Of a stretch of DNA of 64,000 nucleotides, positions 34,207-44,710 are shown one piece after another. The position numbers and the translations under genes were made by a program. The notes under the pieces were generated by a model that searched no databases, was not told the DNA's origin, and was given only the letters and a program-made list of their open reading frames with translations. Every line of letters starts with the position of its first letter. Position 1 is the stretch's first letter. Origin of the DNA: Catonia carolina (taxonomy: Eukaryota > Arthropoda > Insecta > Hemiptera > Achilidae); the NCBI GenBank assembly GCA_035578175.1, contig JAQMRL010000002.1, positions 135,038,171 to 135,102,170 on the forward strand, in the 5' to 3' direction.

Positions 34207-34394
34207 GGGTTAATCTAGTGGTAAAATCGTTGCTATGAATTAGCTTTTAACACGGGTTAATCTAGTGGTAAAATCGTTGCTATGAATTAGCTTTTAACAC
34301 GGGTTAATCTAGTGGTAAAATCGTTGCTATGAATTAGCTTTTAACACGGGTTAATCTAGTGGTAAAATCGTTGCTATGAATTAGCTTTTAACAC
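34207..34394 (+). repeat. 47-bp minisatellite, four identical units
   Basis: Starts at 34207, 34254, 34301 and 34348. The unit is the SINE-B head plus the TTAA and first three bases of piggyBac MITE 1. All four units are identical. Confidence 0.95.
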
Positions 34395-35218
34395 ATTCAG
34401 TGCTAGAGACTCGCCTAGCGAGTAGTAGGTAGGTGTGGGTGTTACCACCAGGCTGCCGTCTCACCTTTTTTTTTTTTTTTTGGTTTAACGTCTGACTGTT
34501 CTGCAATTACTGCTAATGCAGACAGTGAAGGATGAAATGATTTTTGCAACGTATGAAAATATGCCGTGCCTGAATGGGATTCGAACCCAAGACCGCATGA
34601 TGAGAGGCGAGCACGTTACCAACTATGCCAATGCGGCGGCATCCGTCTCACCTAGCGGGTTCTGTTTTGTTATCATTTTAAATAATCACGGAGGGAACCG
34701 CCTGTTGGATATCAATTTGTTGCTATTATATAGCCCTCAGAAAGGGTTTTTCTTTGTAACCGTGCAGTTCGTTTTTGAATTTTCGTCTCATGGTCTTCTA
34801 ACCTTGTATAGTAGGTATACTCGTTCAGTTTTTTTTAACGGGTTTTTAGGGTAGAGTTGAACCCGTGATTTGCAGGTATCGATTATAAATAGCTTACACT
34901 TTTACATTTACTCTAAAAGTATATTATTTGTAGTTAAAATTATTTACAAAATTACGTGTAAATCGTAAAGCTTAATGGAAAAATTCAAAAAAGAAGTACG
35001 TTTATTATAACAGGCGAATATAAACCTAAAGAACATTGAATTGTTTACTTTTATGTTATTAGCAAACATAAATTCATGTATAGTTAGCAAATAAAATAAA
35101 TCTATAAAAACATTAGTAATATAAGTTGTAGGCCCTATGTAAAGCAAGCGGAGATCATGCTGCACGAGTAATCAGCTCAAATGGACAGGTACCTTATAAA
35201 TGCTCAGCATTGAATGCG
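34392..35218. mobile_element. piggyBac-like MITE 1 inserted in SINE-B, with nested SINE-A
   Basis: TTAA at 34388-34391 and 35219-35222. The inverted ends are cacattcagtgctagag and its counterpart cgcattcaatgctgag. Removing 827 bp joins the head and body of a SINE-B copy exactly at a TTAA that intact SINE-B copies contain (compare the tgtttaacagctg of the full copy). A SINE-A (34467-34642) with its own 11-bp duplication lies inside. No coding capacity was recognised. Confidence 0.88.
34467..34642 (-). mobile_element. SINE-A copy nested in piggyBac MITE 1
   Basis: Perfect 11-bp target duplication (ccgtctcacct at 34456-34466 and 34643-34653). Full head with box B gggattcgaacccaag in reverse. 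Very similar to the copy at 58803-58990, so probably a recent burst. Confidence 0.9.
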
Positions 35219-35824
35219 TTAAACAGCTAATTTTAGGAGACGAAGGTTCCTGGTTCAAATCCTAGTAAAGGTGGTTATTTTAATACAGATTTGAGTATTA
35301 GACAGTGGTTACATGTGTATTTTGATGGTTGGGGTTCAATTAATCATACGCTCTAAGGAATGGTCGGCCTGAGTCTGTACAAGACTACACTTCATTTACC
35401 TACATGTCATGTGATGTGTATCATCCTCACTCATTGGGTGAAGGGATTGCTTATTTTTCTTAAATTGAACAGGTTGGAATTTACACACATTAGGGATAAA
35501 AAAAATTATGAAAAGTAGTTGGCAGATATTTAAAACAAAATAAATCCCCAAAAAAATTATATAAAAGAGTATGTTTTAGTGTTCTACAAATAAATTATTT
35601 CTTACAGATTTTTAGGGTAAGCATAATTTTAAAATCCATTGTAAATTATAGGAGAATAATTGTGTTATGGTTAATTAGAGTTTTTATTTTACTTAATAAT
35701 TGAGGATTTATTTTTAAATTGTGAAATAAATACATTTTTTATACATATATTGTGAAATAGTGGAATAACTTTATAAAGTTACTTCCATATTATGGGTTAC
35801 ATTTGCCATATTTTTGTTTTGTTT

Positions 35825-35985
35825 TACAATCATCTGACGTTATGGAATTGCTGCTAATGCAGATGGTGAGAAGGATGATAGGTGAAGATAAGTGATTACA
35901 TAATGCCAGACCTGACCAGGAATCGAACCCGGGACCCCGGCGTAGAAGCCAGTTGCACTAACCACTACGCCAACAAGCCAGCCTA
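35825..35985 (-). mobile_element. SINE-D/A-like copy
   Basis: Reverse: SINE-A-like end (gaattgctgctaatgcag), then a head with box B aggaatcgaacccggg and accactacgccaacaagcc. The head is like SINE-D and the tail like SINE-A, so it may be a chimera. Confidence 0.65.
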
Positions 35986-36260
35986 CACTTACTGTAGGTT
36001 AAAAATTTATATATTTAACAAGTTTTTTTATGAATGGGCCAAAATAGCTTCGAAGTTGGGGTAACATTGGCGCAAATTTAAAAAATTAAAATTGGTACTT
36101 AATCATACTTATAAAGATTAACACAGTTTTTCCATTTGTAATTGAAGAAAATGGGAAAAAGAAAATTAGAATAGTGGATCAATAGAACTCTGGTTTACAA
36201 AAATTGAAAATGTTGCCAAGATAAACCATTTGATGAAAAAATTATGAGACCAATAAATAT

Positions 36261-36457
36261 ATTTTTTTTTTTTTTATTTATTTAACGTCGCATCAACTGC
36301 TGTGGTCATTAGCGACGACGTTGTGGTGTAACTGTGTGTAATGAGGATGAAATGATTTTTTTTTTGTAACGTATGAAATATGCCATGCCTGAGTGGGATT
36401 CGAACCCAGGACCGCATGATGAGAGGCGAGCACGTTACCAACTGCGCCAATGCGCAG
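36261..36457 (-). mobile_element. SINE-A copy
   Basis: T tract, aacgtcgcatcaactgc body and tRNA-like head (attcgaacccaggaccgc) in reverse. The body has the 'gtggtcattagcgacgacgtt' type also seen at 820-1008 and 13031-13220, so it belongs to an older subfamily. Confidence 0.85.
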
Positions 36458-36839
36458 TTTTAAATTTGTTTTTATGAAGATAGAGCTTTTTTAAATTGTT
36501 TTTTCTTATGTTTTGTTACACCTTCTCCTTCCAAATCCTTTTCAAATTTTTCTCTGTTAAATATTTCTCCTTTTCACTTTCCTCTCATTGTTTTGCAATT
36601 TGATAAACAGTACAACCATTTGTACTGACAAAATATTTGAATCCATTACCAAGTGTAAATTAAAAATGAAGATGTATAATATCCAGTTACAAAAATCTTT
36701 TTGATGTCCATTTTTGTTACTGCTTACTCCAAACCAATTTAATACCTATGTTTACATAGTAAATGAAATTCATTGGAACAATAGAAGACAAAACAAAACA
36801 CGACAGGGTGAGAGATGTGAACATTAGAGACGTTCCTCA

Positions 36840-37320
36840 AAGTGCATTGGCCATATTTCCTTGTCTATTAATGTTTACTTCTTTTTCGCTGGTCTTTGGT
36901 ATTATTATCTCCATGTGGTGTTTAAAACTGTCAACTTTTTTACCTTTCCCTTATTGTGTCTTCAAGCGAGGCTTGTTTTAATATTCATTTTGTATTTCGT
37001 TTTTCGAAAGAAATCTGTAGTCCTGCTTTTTTGGTTGTTCTTTTAACATATTGATTTGTACTGTTGCAGTTTCCGTGTTCCTAGAAACAATTGCTAGGTC
37101 AACTGCAAAAGCAAGACAGTTTATCGTTACGCTGTTTGTTGATGTATAATTGGTTTAACAATCCTTTATTGGCAAGATCCATTTTTCATTCCTGAATAAC
37201 CTTTTCCAACAAACAATTAAAATAAAATACAGATGACAGTCCATCACCATGCCAGTTTTAATTTGAATATCATTGGAGATTTCCCTAAACATTTTACTTT
37301 CTGGACATATGCATGTATGT
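36840..37320 (-). mobile_element. Decayed LINE reverse transcriptase fragment
   Basis: The - strand shows INCLAFAVDLAIVSRNTETA, a relic of the catalytic 'FADD' motif with the first catalytic Asp changed to Val. It is followed by KKVDSFKHHMEIIIP, aligning with the 'K-x-F-K-Y-L-G' block of LINE reverse transcriptases. Several stops are present. Clearly dead. Confidence 0.72.
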
Positions 37321-38107
37321 GCTGGGTGTTATAAATGATCAACAGTTTATTTTAACATGAAACTCAATAAATTTGATGAATATATTTACATAATGAAAAC
37401 AATACCCAATGGTATTCCTTCCAAAAGAAAACAAAATTATTAAAAATGTTCAAGAATACATCTAAACTGAAGATGAATAACAGATTTAACATCTAAAATA
37501 AAAAAACAAAAAATTGAACAGAGATGAAAATAGATGATGATGCTGATGAAAACTCAAATATTAATAATTTCAGTTCTATATGTACCTCAAAATTTTTGGT
37601 TAAAATTTTATATCAAATGGTTTAAAAATGTTAATATAAAAATTTGATGGCATTAAATGTTTCTGAAAATTATGAAATAAATAAAATATTTAATAAATAT
37701 TAGTGATACTAATTTATTTAAAACTTTGACCGAAATAAATATTTAATACCTAAATTAAAATATTTAGTGGATCGTATACTGGTGTAGTAGAAATAATTTT
37801 TTTTACACTTTCACTGTACCATACGATACTAAATTAATAATAAATTGTAATATTAGTTTAATTTAGAAAAACATTGTACAGATTTAAATTAATTATGCAT
37901 GGTATTATTAATTACTGTAATTATTTATTTGGATAAACGTACATATTCAATTGGAAAAGTTATACCCTCTCCTTTTAATGCTACAAGTCAAATTCCTATT
38001 ACAATGTTGAAAAAATTTTTAAAAATAAATAAATTTAGAGTTATGGTCAATTAAAAACAAAATAATACTTATTAAAAAAATTATCTTTAGGAATATTATA
38101 GTACATT
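37321..38107. other. Intergenic, AT-rich, nothing recognised
   Basis: Very low GC, no frames, no recognisable repeat between the LINE relic and a SINE-C-like copy. Confidence 0.45.
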
Positions 38108-38262
38108 ATATTTTTTTTATTTATTAAAAGTCGCATCAACTGCTTTGTCATTAATGCTTTCAGTGGGTAATGCATTGACAGTGGGTTTTGACTTGTGAAA
38201 ATTGCCAGACCCTGGTTGGGAATCGAACCCAGTACCTCCACATGGTAGCTAGCGCACTAACA
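38108..38262 (-). mobile_element. SINE-C-like copy
   Basis: Reverse: T-rich start, aaagtcgcatcaactgc body, box B ttgggaatcgaacccag, head with gctagcgcactaac. Confidence 0.75.
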
Positions 38263-38294
38263 GGAATAAATGGTATTAAAATATTTTGATGTCT

Positions 38295-38450
38295 ATTTGG
38301 AAACAGTGCTCACGTAGACCATGGCTTGTGTGTTGGTAATGATATGTAAGTTAGTTGAAAAACATTTCAAATCTGAGCATAAATCAAAGTCAGGACCCGT
38401 GGCGTAGAAACTAATTGCGCAGACCACTGCACCATGGACCATCATATATT
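38295..38450 (-). mobile_element. SINE-D copy, degenerate
   Basis: Body gtgttggtaatgatatgtaa, then a decayed box B (aaatcaaagtcaggaccc) and head accactgcaccatgg. Adjacent to a SINE-C-like copy in the same orientation. Confidence 0.6.
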
Positions 38451-38540
38451 TTTGGTATATTATACACATCCTATTCAGTCTTTTATCTCCATTACCCATA
38501 AAATACTATTCTTTAAGTATTTGATATACTTATCATAATA

Positions 38541-39495
38541 CGTGGTGTGGCTATTAAATAACGAAACTGATGTTGCAAAACATTTTATTTTAATTTTATA
38601 CATAATCACTTATTGTCACCTTCAATATACACTCCTTCTTTATCCCTACAACGCTCCATGCGAATTTCCAATTGTTGGAAACAGTGCTGGAAGTCATCTT
38701 CTGTCAGCTCCTTCAAGACACGTGCTGCTCAAAAATGTTTGAAATGAAGCTCGCAAAAATGTTTGTTCTGACACTTTGTACGCGATTGAAAATGACCCAA
38801 ATTTTTTGGAAACGATAATAACATGTGATGAAACGTGGTATTTTATTTATGATCTGGAAATGAAGCCTCAATCCATGCACTGGAAGAGCCAAACTTCGCC
38901 GAGAGCCAAAAAAGCTTGAATGAGCAAGTCAAAATTTAAAGCAATGATGATTGTTTTTTTTTTTATATTCATGAGATTATGTACCTTCACTGGGTTCCTG
39001 AAGGTCAAACAATTAATTAAAATTACTACCTTGAGGTACTTCTAAACTATGGTGTTCTAAACTATTTCACAGAGTAAGGAAAAAACGCCCCGAAATGTGT
39101 AAGGACAAATGATGGGTTCTCCATCAAGACAATGCACCAGCTCATTCCGCGTTATCTGTCAAGAGGTTCCTAGCCATGTACAGCATCTCAGTGTTAGAAC
39201 ATCCACCTTATTCACCAGATCCTGCACCATGTGACTTCTACCTGTTCCCTTAGGTGAAATCTGCATTAAAAGGGACAAGATTTGAGCCTGTGGAAGCTGT
39301 AAAAGAGAAAGTGGCACGGGTCCTGAAGGAGCTGACAGAAGATGACTTCCAGCACTGTTTCCAACAATGGAAAATTCTCATGGAGCGTTGTAGGGATAGA
39401 GAAGGAGTGTATATTGAAGGTGACAATAAGTGATCTTGTATAAAATTAAAATTAAATTTTTTACGTCAGTCTTGTTATTTAATAGCCACACCTCG
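38541..39495 (+). mobile_element. Fold-back mariner copy 3, different junction
   Basis: TA sites at 38539-38540 and 39496-39497. The left ~190 bp are the reverse of the transposase 3' end. The rest reads on the + strand through the catalytic region (CDETW at ~38822), [18 protein letters not shown] and YSPDPAPCDF to the C-terminus and right terminus. The junction near 38730 differs from copies 1 and 2 and retains ~90 bp more of the transposase upstream side. Frameshifts and stops are present. Confidence 0.87.
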
Positions 39496-39580
39496 TACAA
39501 GCTGCAGGATGCAATTTAAAGATTTGTTTGTGAATGAAAAAGATCCCATAATTTAAACTTTATGTCAATATCAAAAACCT

Positions 39581-39755
39581 TATAAAGCCATTTCCATTGT
39601 GTAGCAGTAGCTTGCTAGATGACAAATCATATGGTTCCAGGTTTAATTTCTGGCTAAAGTCTGAAAATTTAAGCATATTAAAACCAATGTAACAGTTCAG
39701 TAATCTACTATAGCCAATAATGACAGAGCTATTGAAGAGACTTTAAAAATACATT
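39581..39755 (+). mobile_element. Degenerate SINE-C-like relic
   Basis: Head-like agccatttccattgtgtagc, box B-like ggttccaggtttaatttctgg, body ending gctattgaagagacttta. Weak but has the layout of SINE-C. Confidence 0.5.
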
Positions 39756-40810
39756 TTTAAATCTGATTAAGTGGATGTAAACGAACAATGTAATACAAAA
39801 TTCTATCAAGAAATACCAACAAGAGATATTTTTCTTAAGGGAAGTCCAATATCCCATAAGGGACATTGGACTCCCAATGTCCTATATATACTGGTTTTTA
39901 ATTTTTTTACCTTGGCATTTATTGATTGATATGAAACCAGGTTACTAAATAGTTTTCCTCAAGTATCTAAAATATGCTGCAAAAAAAGTCTTCCTCAAAA
40001 TATAAAGGATATTAAATAAAATGATTTTAAGGATAAAATATAAAGGAATTTTTATTTCCTTGTATAAAGAACTATCATTTAAGAAGACAAACAAAAGTGT
40101 AACATTTTATTACAATATCATTTTCCAATGAATTTGGCAAAAACCTTTAAAAATAAGTTTTCAGAAAACGAGCAAATATTAAATGATCTTTTTCTCAAAA
40201 ACAGCAGATTGAAACATGATATTTCTTTAAAAATACAATAAGAAATTGTAGATATCATAGTATCACTGGAAAATCCAAATTTAACACTTTATCAGATAAT
40301 TAAAATTTCTAAACCCATGTTTCTCAACTTTCGGATTCTGACTTCCTTTAAATAATATTGTGTTTAAAGACAATTTTTAGAGGATAAAATAAATGTAATA
40401 GCTCCTCCAGAAAAATTTACTAAGTATTTTCTCAAAATCCATTCTTTACTTTATTAAAATTTCTTTCTTTGATAATGTTAAAATAAAGACCAATAAAAGC
40501 TCTTCAATTATTCTCTTGTATTTTATTTTTTAAATAAAAATATGTTATTACTATTAAAGGTAATAAAAACGTAATAATATTTGTAATAAAAATATGCAAT
40601 ATGTAAGTAATAAAATATTATGAATATTTTATTATTTAAAAAATTGTTATTCGTTAAGTTACTGAATTAATTATTAATACAAAAAAATATTTTATGTAGT
40701 TCATAAAAATTAAGATATATTTATTTAGTTGTTAATTTATAATAAATATTTATTTATGATTTGTATTTTGTGTGTTGGTATTTATTTATTATTTCCCTTC
40801 TTTTACGCAA
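39756..40810. other. Intergenic, AT-rich, nothing recognised
   Basis: No domain-bearing frames. A local ggaagtccaatatcccataa / gggacattggactccc inverted motif lies near 39840-39875. Ends at the CTAG-rich island. Confidence 0.45.
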
Positions 40811-40965
40811 ATGACGCTAGCTAATAGCTAGCTAGCGTCGCTGCTAGTTGACTAGCATCTAGCAAAATAGCTAGAGCTAGCAGCTAGTGCTAGCGTCGTG
40901 GGAACGGACAACTAGCAGCTAGTTTATTTGAAGCGTAGTATTCTCTAGCGCGCTAGCGACTTTGA
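40811..40965. repeat. CTAG/GCTAGC-rich island
   Basis: About 155 bp with at least 13 CTAG tetramers, several in GCTAGC palindromes, in otherwise AT-rich DNA. It contains gtgggaacggac and ends near gcgcgctagcgac. Origin unknown; it could be the sub-terminal region of a DNA transposon. Confidence 0.7.
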
Positions 40966-41135
40966 ACTTTTTTGAACGATTTTTAATTTTTCTTTAATTT
41001 TGTTGCACGCACTCTTGTAGTAAAATGTACTATGGCCTCAATATTAAATACATCATTTTTTACCGATTTTGATAAGCAAAATACAGAAAATCACTAATTT
41101 TTGCTAAACTAAGCTTTGCAGAAAAATATGTTTAA

Positions 41136-41705
41136 CCCTTTCAGTACCGACGTCCGGAAAACAAGACGTCGATATATTTTACGTAGTTATAATATCTGGT
41201 TTACCGGACGTCAGTTAGTTATGCGTAAAGTTCCAACGTCCGAATAAGCGAACAGTTCCAAAAAAGTTTTAAACAAAACTTAATGGAATAATGTATTTTG
41301 AAACCGCCTCCGTGGCGTGGTGACTAGCGCGCTAGCCTACAAAGCGAAAAGTCCCGCGTTCGATTCCCGGCTAGGGCTTAGAAATTTTAAAACGTTAAAA
41401 CCACCGTTAAGGTACCGAAACCCACAGTAGTTGCTAATGAACAAGCTGTCGATGCGACTTTAAATAAACTAAAAAAAACTATTTTGAATATTTTTAGTGT
41501 TAGAACGATTTCTTTTTTTTATGAACACAATGAAAATTAATTTTTAACAGGACATTTTATTTTTCTGTAACGTTGAAATTTTGGTCAACAATAGCAGGCT
41601 TATGCATACAAGTTTTCGAAATAAGGGCTGGCACTTTTTGTACATCCTAATTCAAATTAATGACACTTTAGACCAAACTTAAATATTGTTTCGGCACTGA
41701 AAGGG
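41136..41705. mobile_element. piggyBac-like MITE 2 inserted in repeat C, with nested SINE-C
   Basis: TTAA at 41132-41135 and 41706-41709. The inverted ends begin ccctttcagt and include cgacgtccgga repeats in the sub-terminal region. The flanking repeat C sequence joins cleanly at TTAA, as in uninterrupted copies (gaaaaatgcttaaaataaa). A SINE-C lies inside at 41303-41479 with a 9-bp duplication. Confidence 0.87.
41303..41479 (+). mobile_element. SINE-C copy nested in piggyBac MITE 2
   Basis: A 9-bp target duplication (tattttgaa at 41294-41302 and 41480-41488). Head ccgcctccgtggcgtggtga, box B gcgttcgattcccgg, body ending gcgactttaaataaact plus A-rich tail. Confidence 0.87.
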
Positions 41706-42055
41706 TTAAAATAGAAGTTGTAGGTTTTGTAATATCCTACAACTTTGACTATATACACTTTTGCCCTTAAATATAAGGCAGCAATCTTAAAAACAAATTT
41801 TTACCATTGGATTATTTTAATAGCCCCCCGAGAAAAATTCTTGTAGAGCATAAAAATGCAGTAAACGAGGCGATTTTTTAAAAAAAAAATGTAAAGTCGT
41901 TTTGATAAATTCACAAAAATTTTAAAAATTGCATGAATAAACTATTACTTCCGGTTGACTGATTTAGATGAAGATATTCGTGTCGAATTTCCTAGAAGTC
42001 CTAGAAGTACCTAACTTAAGTTCCAAGTTTCAACTTTGTACGATATTCCGTTCTT

Positions 42056-42140
42056 ACAGACCCTGATCGGGATTTGAGCCCGGCACCTAATGCTTTGCAG
42101 TGCGCAATGCAGCCTAGCTAATTGGGCCACGGTGACAGCC
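42056..42140 (-). mobile_element. SINE head fragment
   Basis: Reverse tRNA-like head: ccctgatcgggatttgagcc (box B side) and tagctaattgggccacgg (box A side). It is inserted at the end of repeat C. Confidence 0.55.
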
Positions 42141-42157
42141 GGATCGTTTTTATCAAA

Positions 42158-42335
42158 AATATTTTTTTTGGTTTTGTTTGTTAAAAATCGCATCAAAAGC
42201 TTGATCATTACCAACTATTGTAGAATGTGAAAGTTGATCCGTGGGTTTTAACTTGTAATAAAGAACCAGATCCTAGCCGGGAATTGAAATTGGGAACTTC
42301 CGCTTTGTAGATAACTACACCACGAAGGCGGTTAA
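42158..42335 (-). mobile_element. SINE-C-like copy
   Basis: Reverse: ttaaaaatcgcatcaaaagc body, cctagccgggaattgaaattg (degenerate box B), head ending accacgaaggcgg. It lies directly beside another SINE head fragment. Confidence 0.65.
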
Positions 42336-43422
42336 TGTTTTTGTTTATAAATATTAAGAAAATTCAAGTCTGGAATTCACAAACCAGTCAAAAGAAAGTG
42401 AAAATCAAAGAGTTTTCAATTTTTCTTAGAAAATTTAAATAAAAACTAAATTGACTTGAATACTATAAAAAGTACGAATGTAAAACGAGGCTGTTATTCT
42501 GATTCCGATCATAATACCTAAAAATATTTTACGACGAATTCCCTGTGAATAAATTCGTGTACGTTTATCGCTACGTGAATATCATTAGCGGTTATAACGT
42601 TTATGCTGACAAGAAAATGAATACGCATGTATATTATTTGAAATCAACAATATTACTGAATCGTACACAGTCGTTAAAATTTCATTGTATTTTGTTGTCG
42701 CTGCTCAGATAACGATAATAAGAAAGGAAATTATTTTTAACTACTTACAGTTTTATCAGTGCATAACTCGATAAAGCGTTCTTTATACTAAACAAACCAT
42801 TTTTTTCATGAGTATAAAAGAAATTATTGCAATAAAAAAAAGGTAATAGTTTTTCAAATACCTATTTGATAAACATAAATTCGAACTAAATGTAAAATTC
42901 AAACTTCTCCGCTTTATTTTTATTTACATCTACTACAGCTTGAACCAATGATCAAAATTCCTTGAAATACGATTTCTGTGGATTCTAGAAGATTCAGTCG
43001 TTGGTCACGTCAAAAAAAATACTTTACTAAGATAATACTGCAAAATCCTGATTTTTTTTTCAAAAACTGAGGCTAACAATTTTTAGAGATATAAGCAATT
43101 ATGTTGGCGTAGAGAGTTAAAGTTAAGGTTATACTAAACAAAACTATCGTGTAACGTGTAGTGAACGGTTACCCAACTAACGCTGCCTACTTAACCCCCC
43201 CCCAAAATGTAATTTAAACAAAAACAGACACAAAGTTACAATATTAATTTTCTGTCATAAATCGGCTATTTGTCAACCATTTTTAAAAGGTTAAATGTCA
43301 CTTTTTTTAAAAATAAAGGCTTAACATTTCAGCATAACGTATATTTTGATAAAACTAATAATTATGGAGATATATAACGGATTAAAAAATCATGGTCACC
43401 ATTTTGAAATTTAAAAGAAGGA
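42336..43422. other. Intergenic, nothing recognised
   Basis: AT-rich sequence without coding frames of note. A run of C at 43193-43203 and a duplicated 'taacatttcagc' style AT segment are the only visible features. Confidence 0.4.
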
Positions 43423-43423
43423 A

Positions 43424-44594
43424 CTAGCAACCCCCGCTCGCTTCGCTTCACAGCAGCTAATGTAGGCCTCATAAAATTATTTTAAAACCTCTCTATAAAC
43501 AATATTTGTGGTTTTGTTGCCCTATGGCAGCAAAATAAATTGTTTTTCTGCACTTTTAGCTCTAGAAAGTCCGACACAAAGTTGTCCATGAGTGGAAGCA
43601 CTCTTGTCTCAAATCGATACCTACTTTTAAATGTTTGTCCCTGCGATTTAACAGAATTGAATAGAACGCATAGAAGAATACCGATGGAAAAGAAAGAGAC
43701 GGTTGATATGCGGCTGAGATAAGAGACAGTAATACGTGGGTGCAGTACGCAGAGTAACTGGAAATAATAAACGACTCATTCACTTCCTGTCGAATGAAAA
43801 CAAATACATAAAATACAGTTGTTGTTGTTTAGGTCATCAGCCAAAAGGCTGGTTTGAACCTCTAGAGGTTTTACTAAGTAAAACGAGGAGTGAGGAAGTT
43901 TACCATTGCCTTCCTCACTGAGTGGAAATATATGCTTATCAGCATGCCGAGCCCTCTGAAAAGCACATATTTTCCACTCTGCAAATGACACCTTCACTTC
44001 ATTCACCACAGGGTCTGGCTGTATAATGAAATTCATTACTTTCAGATAAGATAACTCTGATTAGTGTCTTTTACACCTCTACCTCTTCTGTTCTTAAATG
44101 ATTCAGTCATTTAATTGGCTGATCATATGATAAGAAACAGAACTATTTATTTTAGCCCTGCAACTAACAGATCGAGTGTAAATAATTTGACACTCCACCT
44201 GTCTGTTATGGGCAGATAAAATACAGTACAAAAATAAAAATTTTGAACATTTCCGAAATTTTAATGTTTTTGGAATTGAATATTATTCGTCACTTTTTCT
44301 ATGAAATATCAGAGTTGAATCGTGCTTCTAGCCCAAAAAATACACCATCCAGAGGAGAAAAAATAAAAGTACTATGCATCCGATGGACTAAAACATGCGA
44401 CATCGCACAGTTTAAGCTTGCTTAATTAAAGTTGCAAAATAGCCTAAACAAACATTGATCATGAAGCTCTAAGCTATGCAACAATGAAAGCTTTTTTTTA
44501 AAATCAGTAGTTTCTGACATTACCTCATACAAACGAACATACAAAAAAAACAAACAGACGTTTCTTCTTTAATAGTATATTAGTATAGCCTAGA
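43424..44594 (-). mobile_element. Helitron with both termini and helicase C-terminal remnant
   Basis: Read on the - strand it starts A|TC at 44595/44594 with tctaggctatactaatata, and ends CTAG|T at 43424/43423. The end is preceded by a GC-rich region (gcgaagcgagcgggggttg). Both ends and the A-T target fit Helitrons. Inside, KHLKVGIDLRQECFHS then, one frame over, HGQLCVGLSRAKSAEKQF and GNKTTNIVYREVLK are the C-terminal motif of a Pif1/Helitron helicase, broken by a frameshift and a stop. A repeat A copy with a 12-bp duplication is nested at 43820-44215. The Rep and most of the helicase are gone. Confidence 0.8.
43820..44215 (-). mobile_element. Repeat A copy 6, intact, nested in the Helitron
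   Basis: Perfect 12-bp target duplication (ataaaatacagt at 43808-43819 and 44216-44227). Length 396 bp. It runs on the - strand from ctgcccataacag to ctaaacaacaaca. The shared frame is open at 43776-44036. This copy defines the family's ends. Confidence 0.92.
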
Positions 44595-44696
44595 TTTAAA
44601 TGATTTTACGCAGATTTTAGAACATTATTACCAAGACTCTTCCCAATTATTGAAGTGATTACGCTATTTGATATTGAAATATAAATTTTTATATAA

Positions 44697-44710
44697 AAAT
44701 AACAAAATGG
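44697..44710 (+). repeat. Left 14-bp target site duplication of LINE 44711-47375
   Basis: Identical to 47376-47389. It proves target-primed insertion of the LINE and fixes both ends. Confidence 0.9.

Larger units (their letters stand above)
34197..35501 (+). mobile_element. SINE-B copy split by piggyBac MITE 1
   Basis: Head at 34197-34391, with an expanded 47-bp tandem unit. The body resumes at 35219 (ttaaacagctaattttagg) and runs to an A-rich end near 35501. The split point is a TTAA of the SINE. Confidence 0.85.
41020..42055 (+). repeat. Repeat C copy split by piggyBac MITE 2
   Basis: Left part 41020-41135 and right part 41706-42055 join at TTAA. It ends at cgatattccgttctt, just before the CA position, where a SINE fragment follows. 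Confidence 0.85.
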
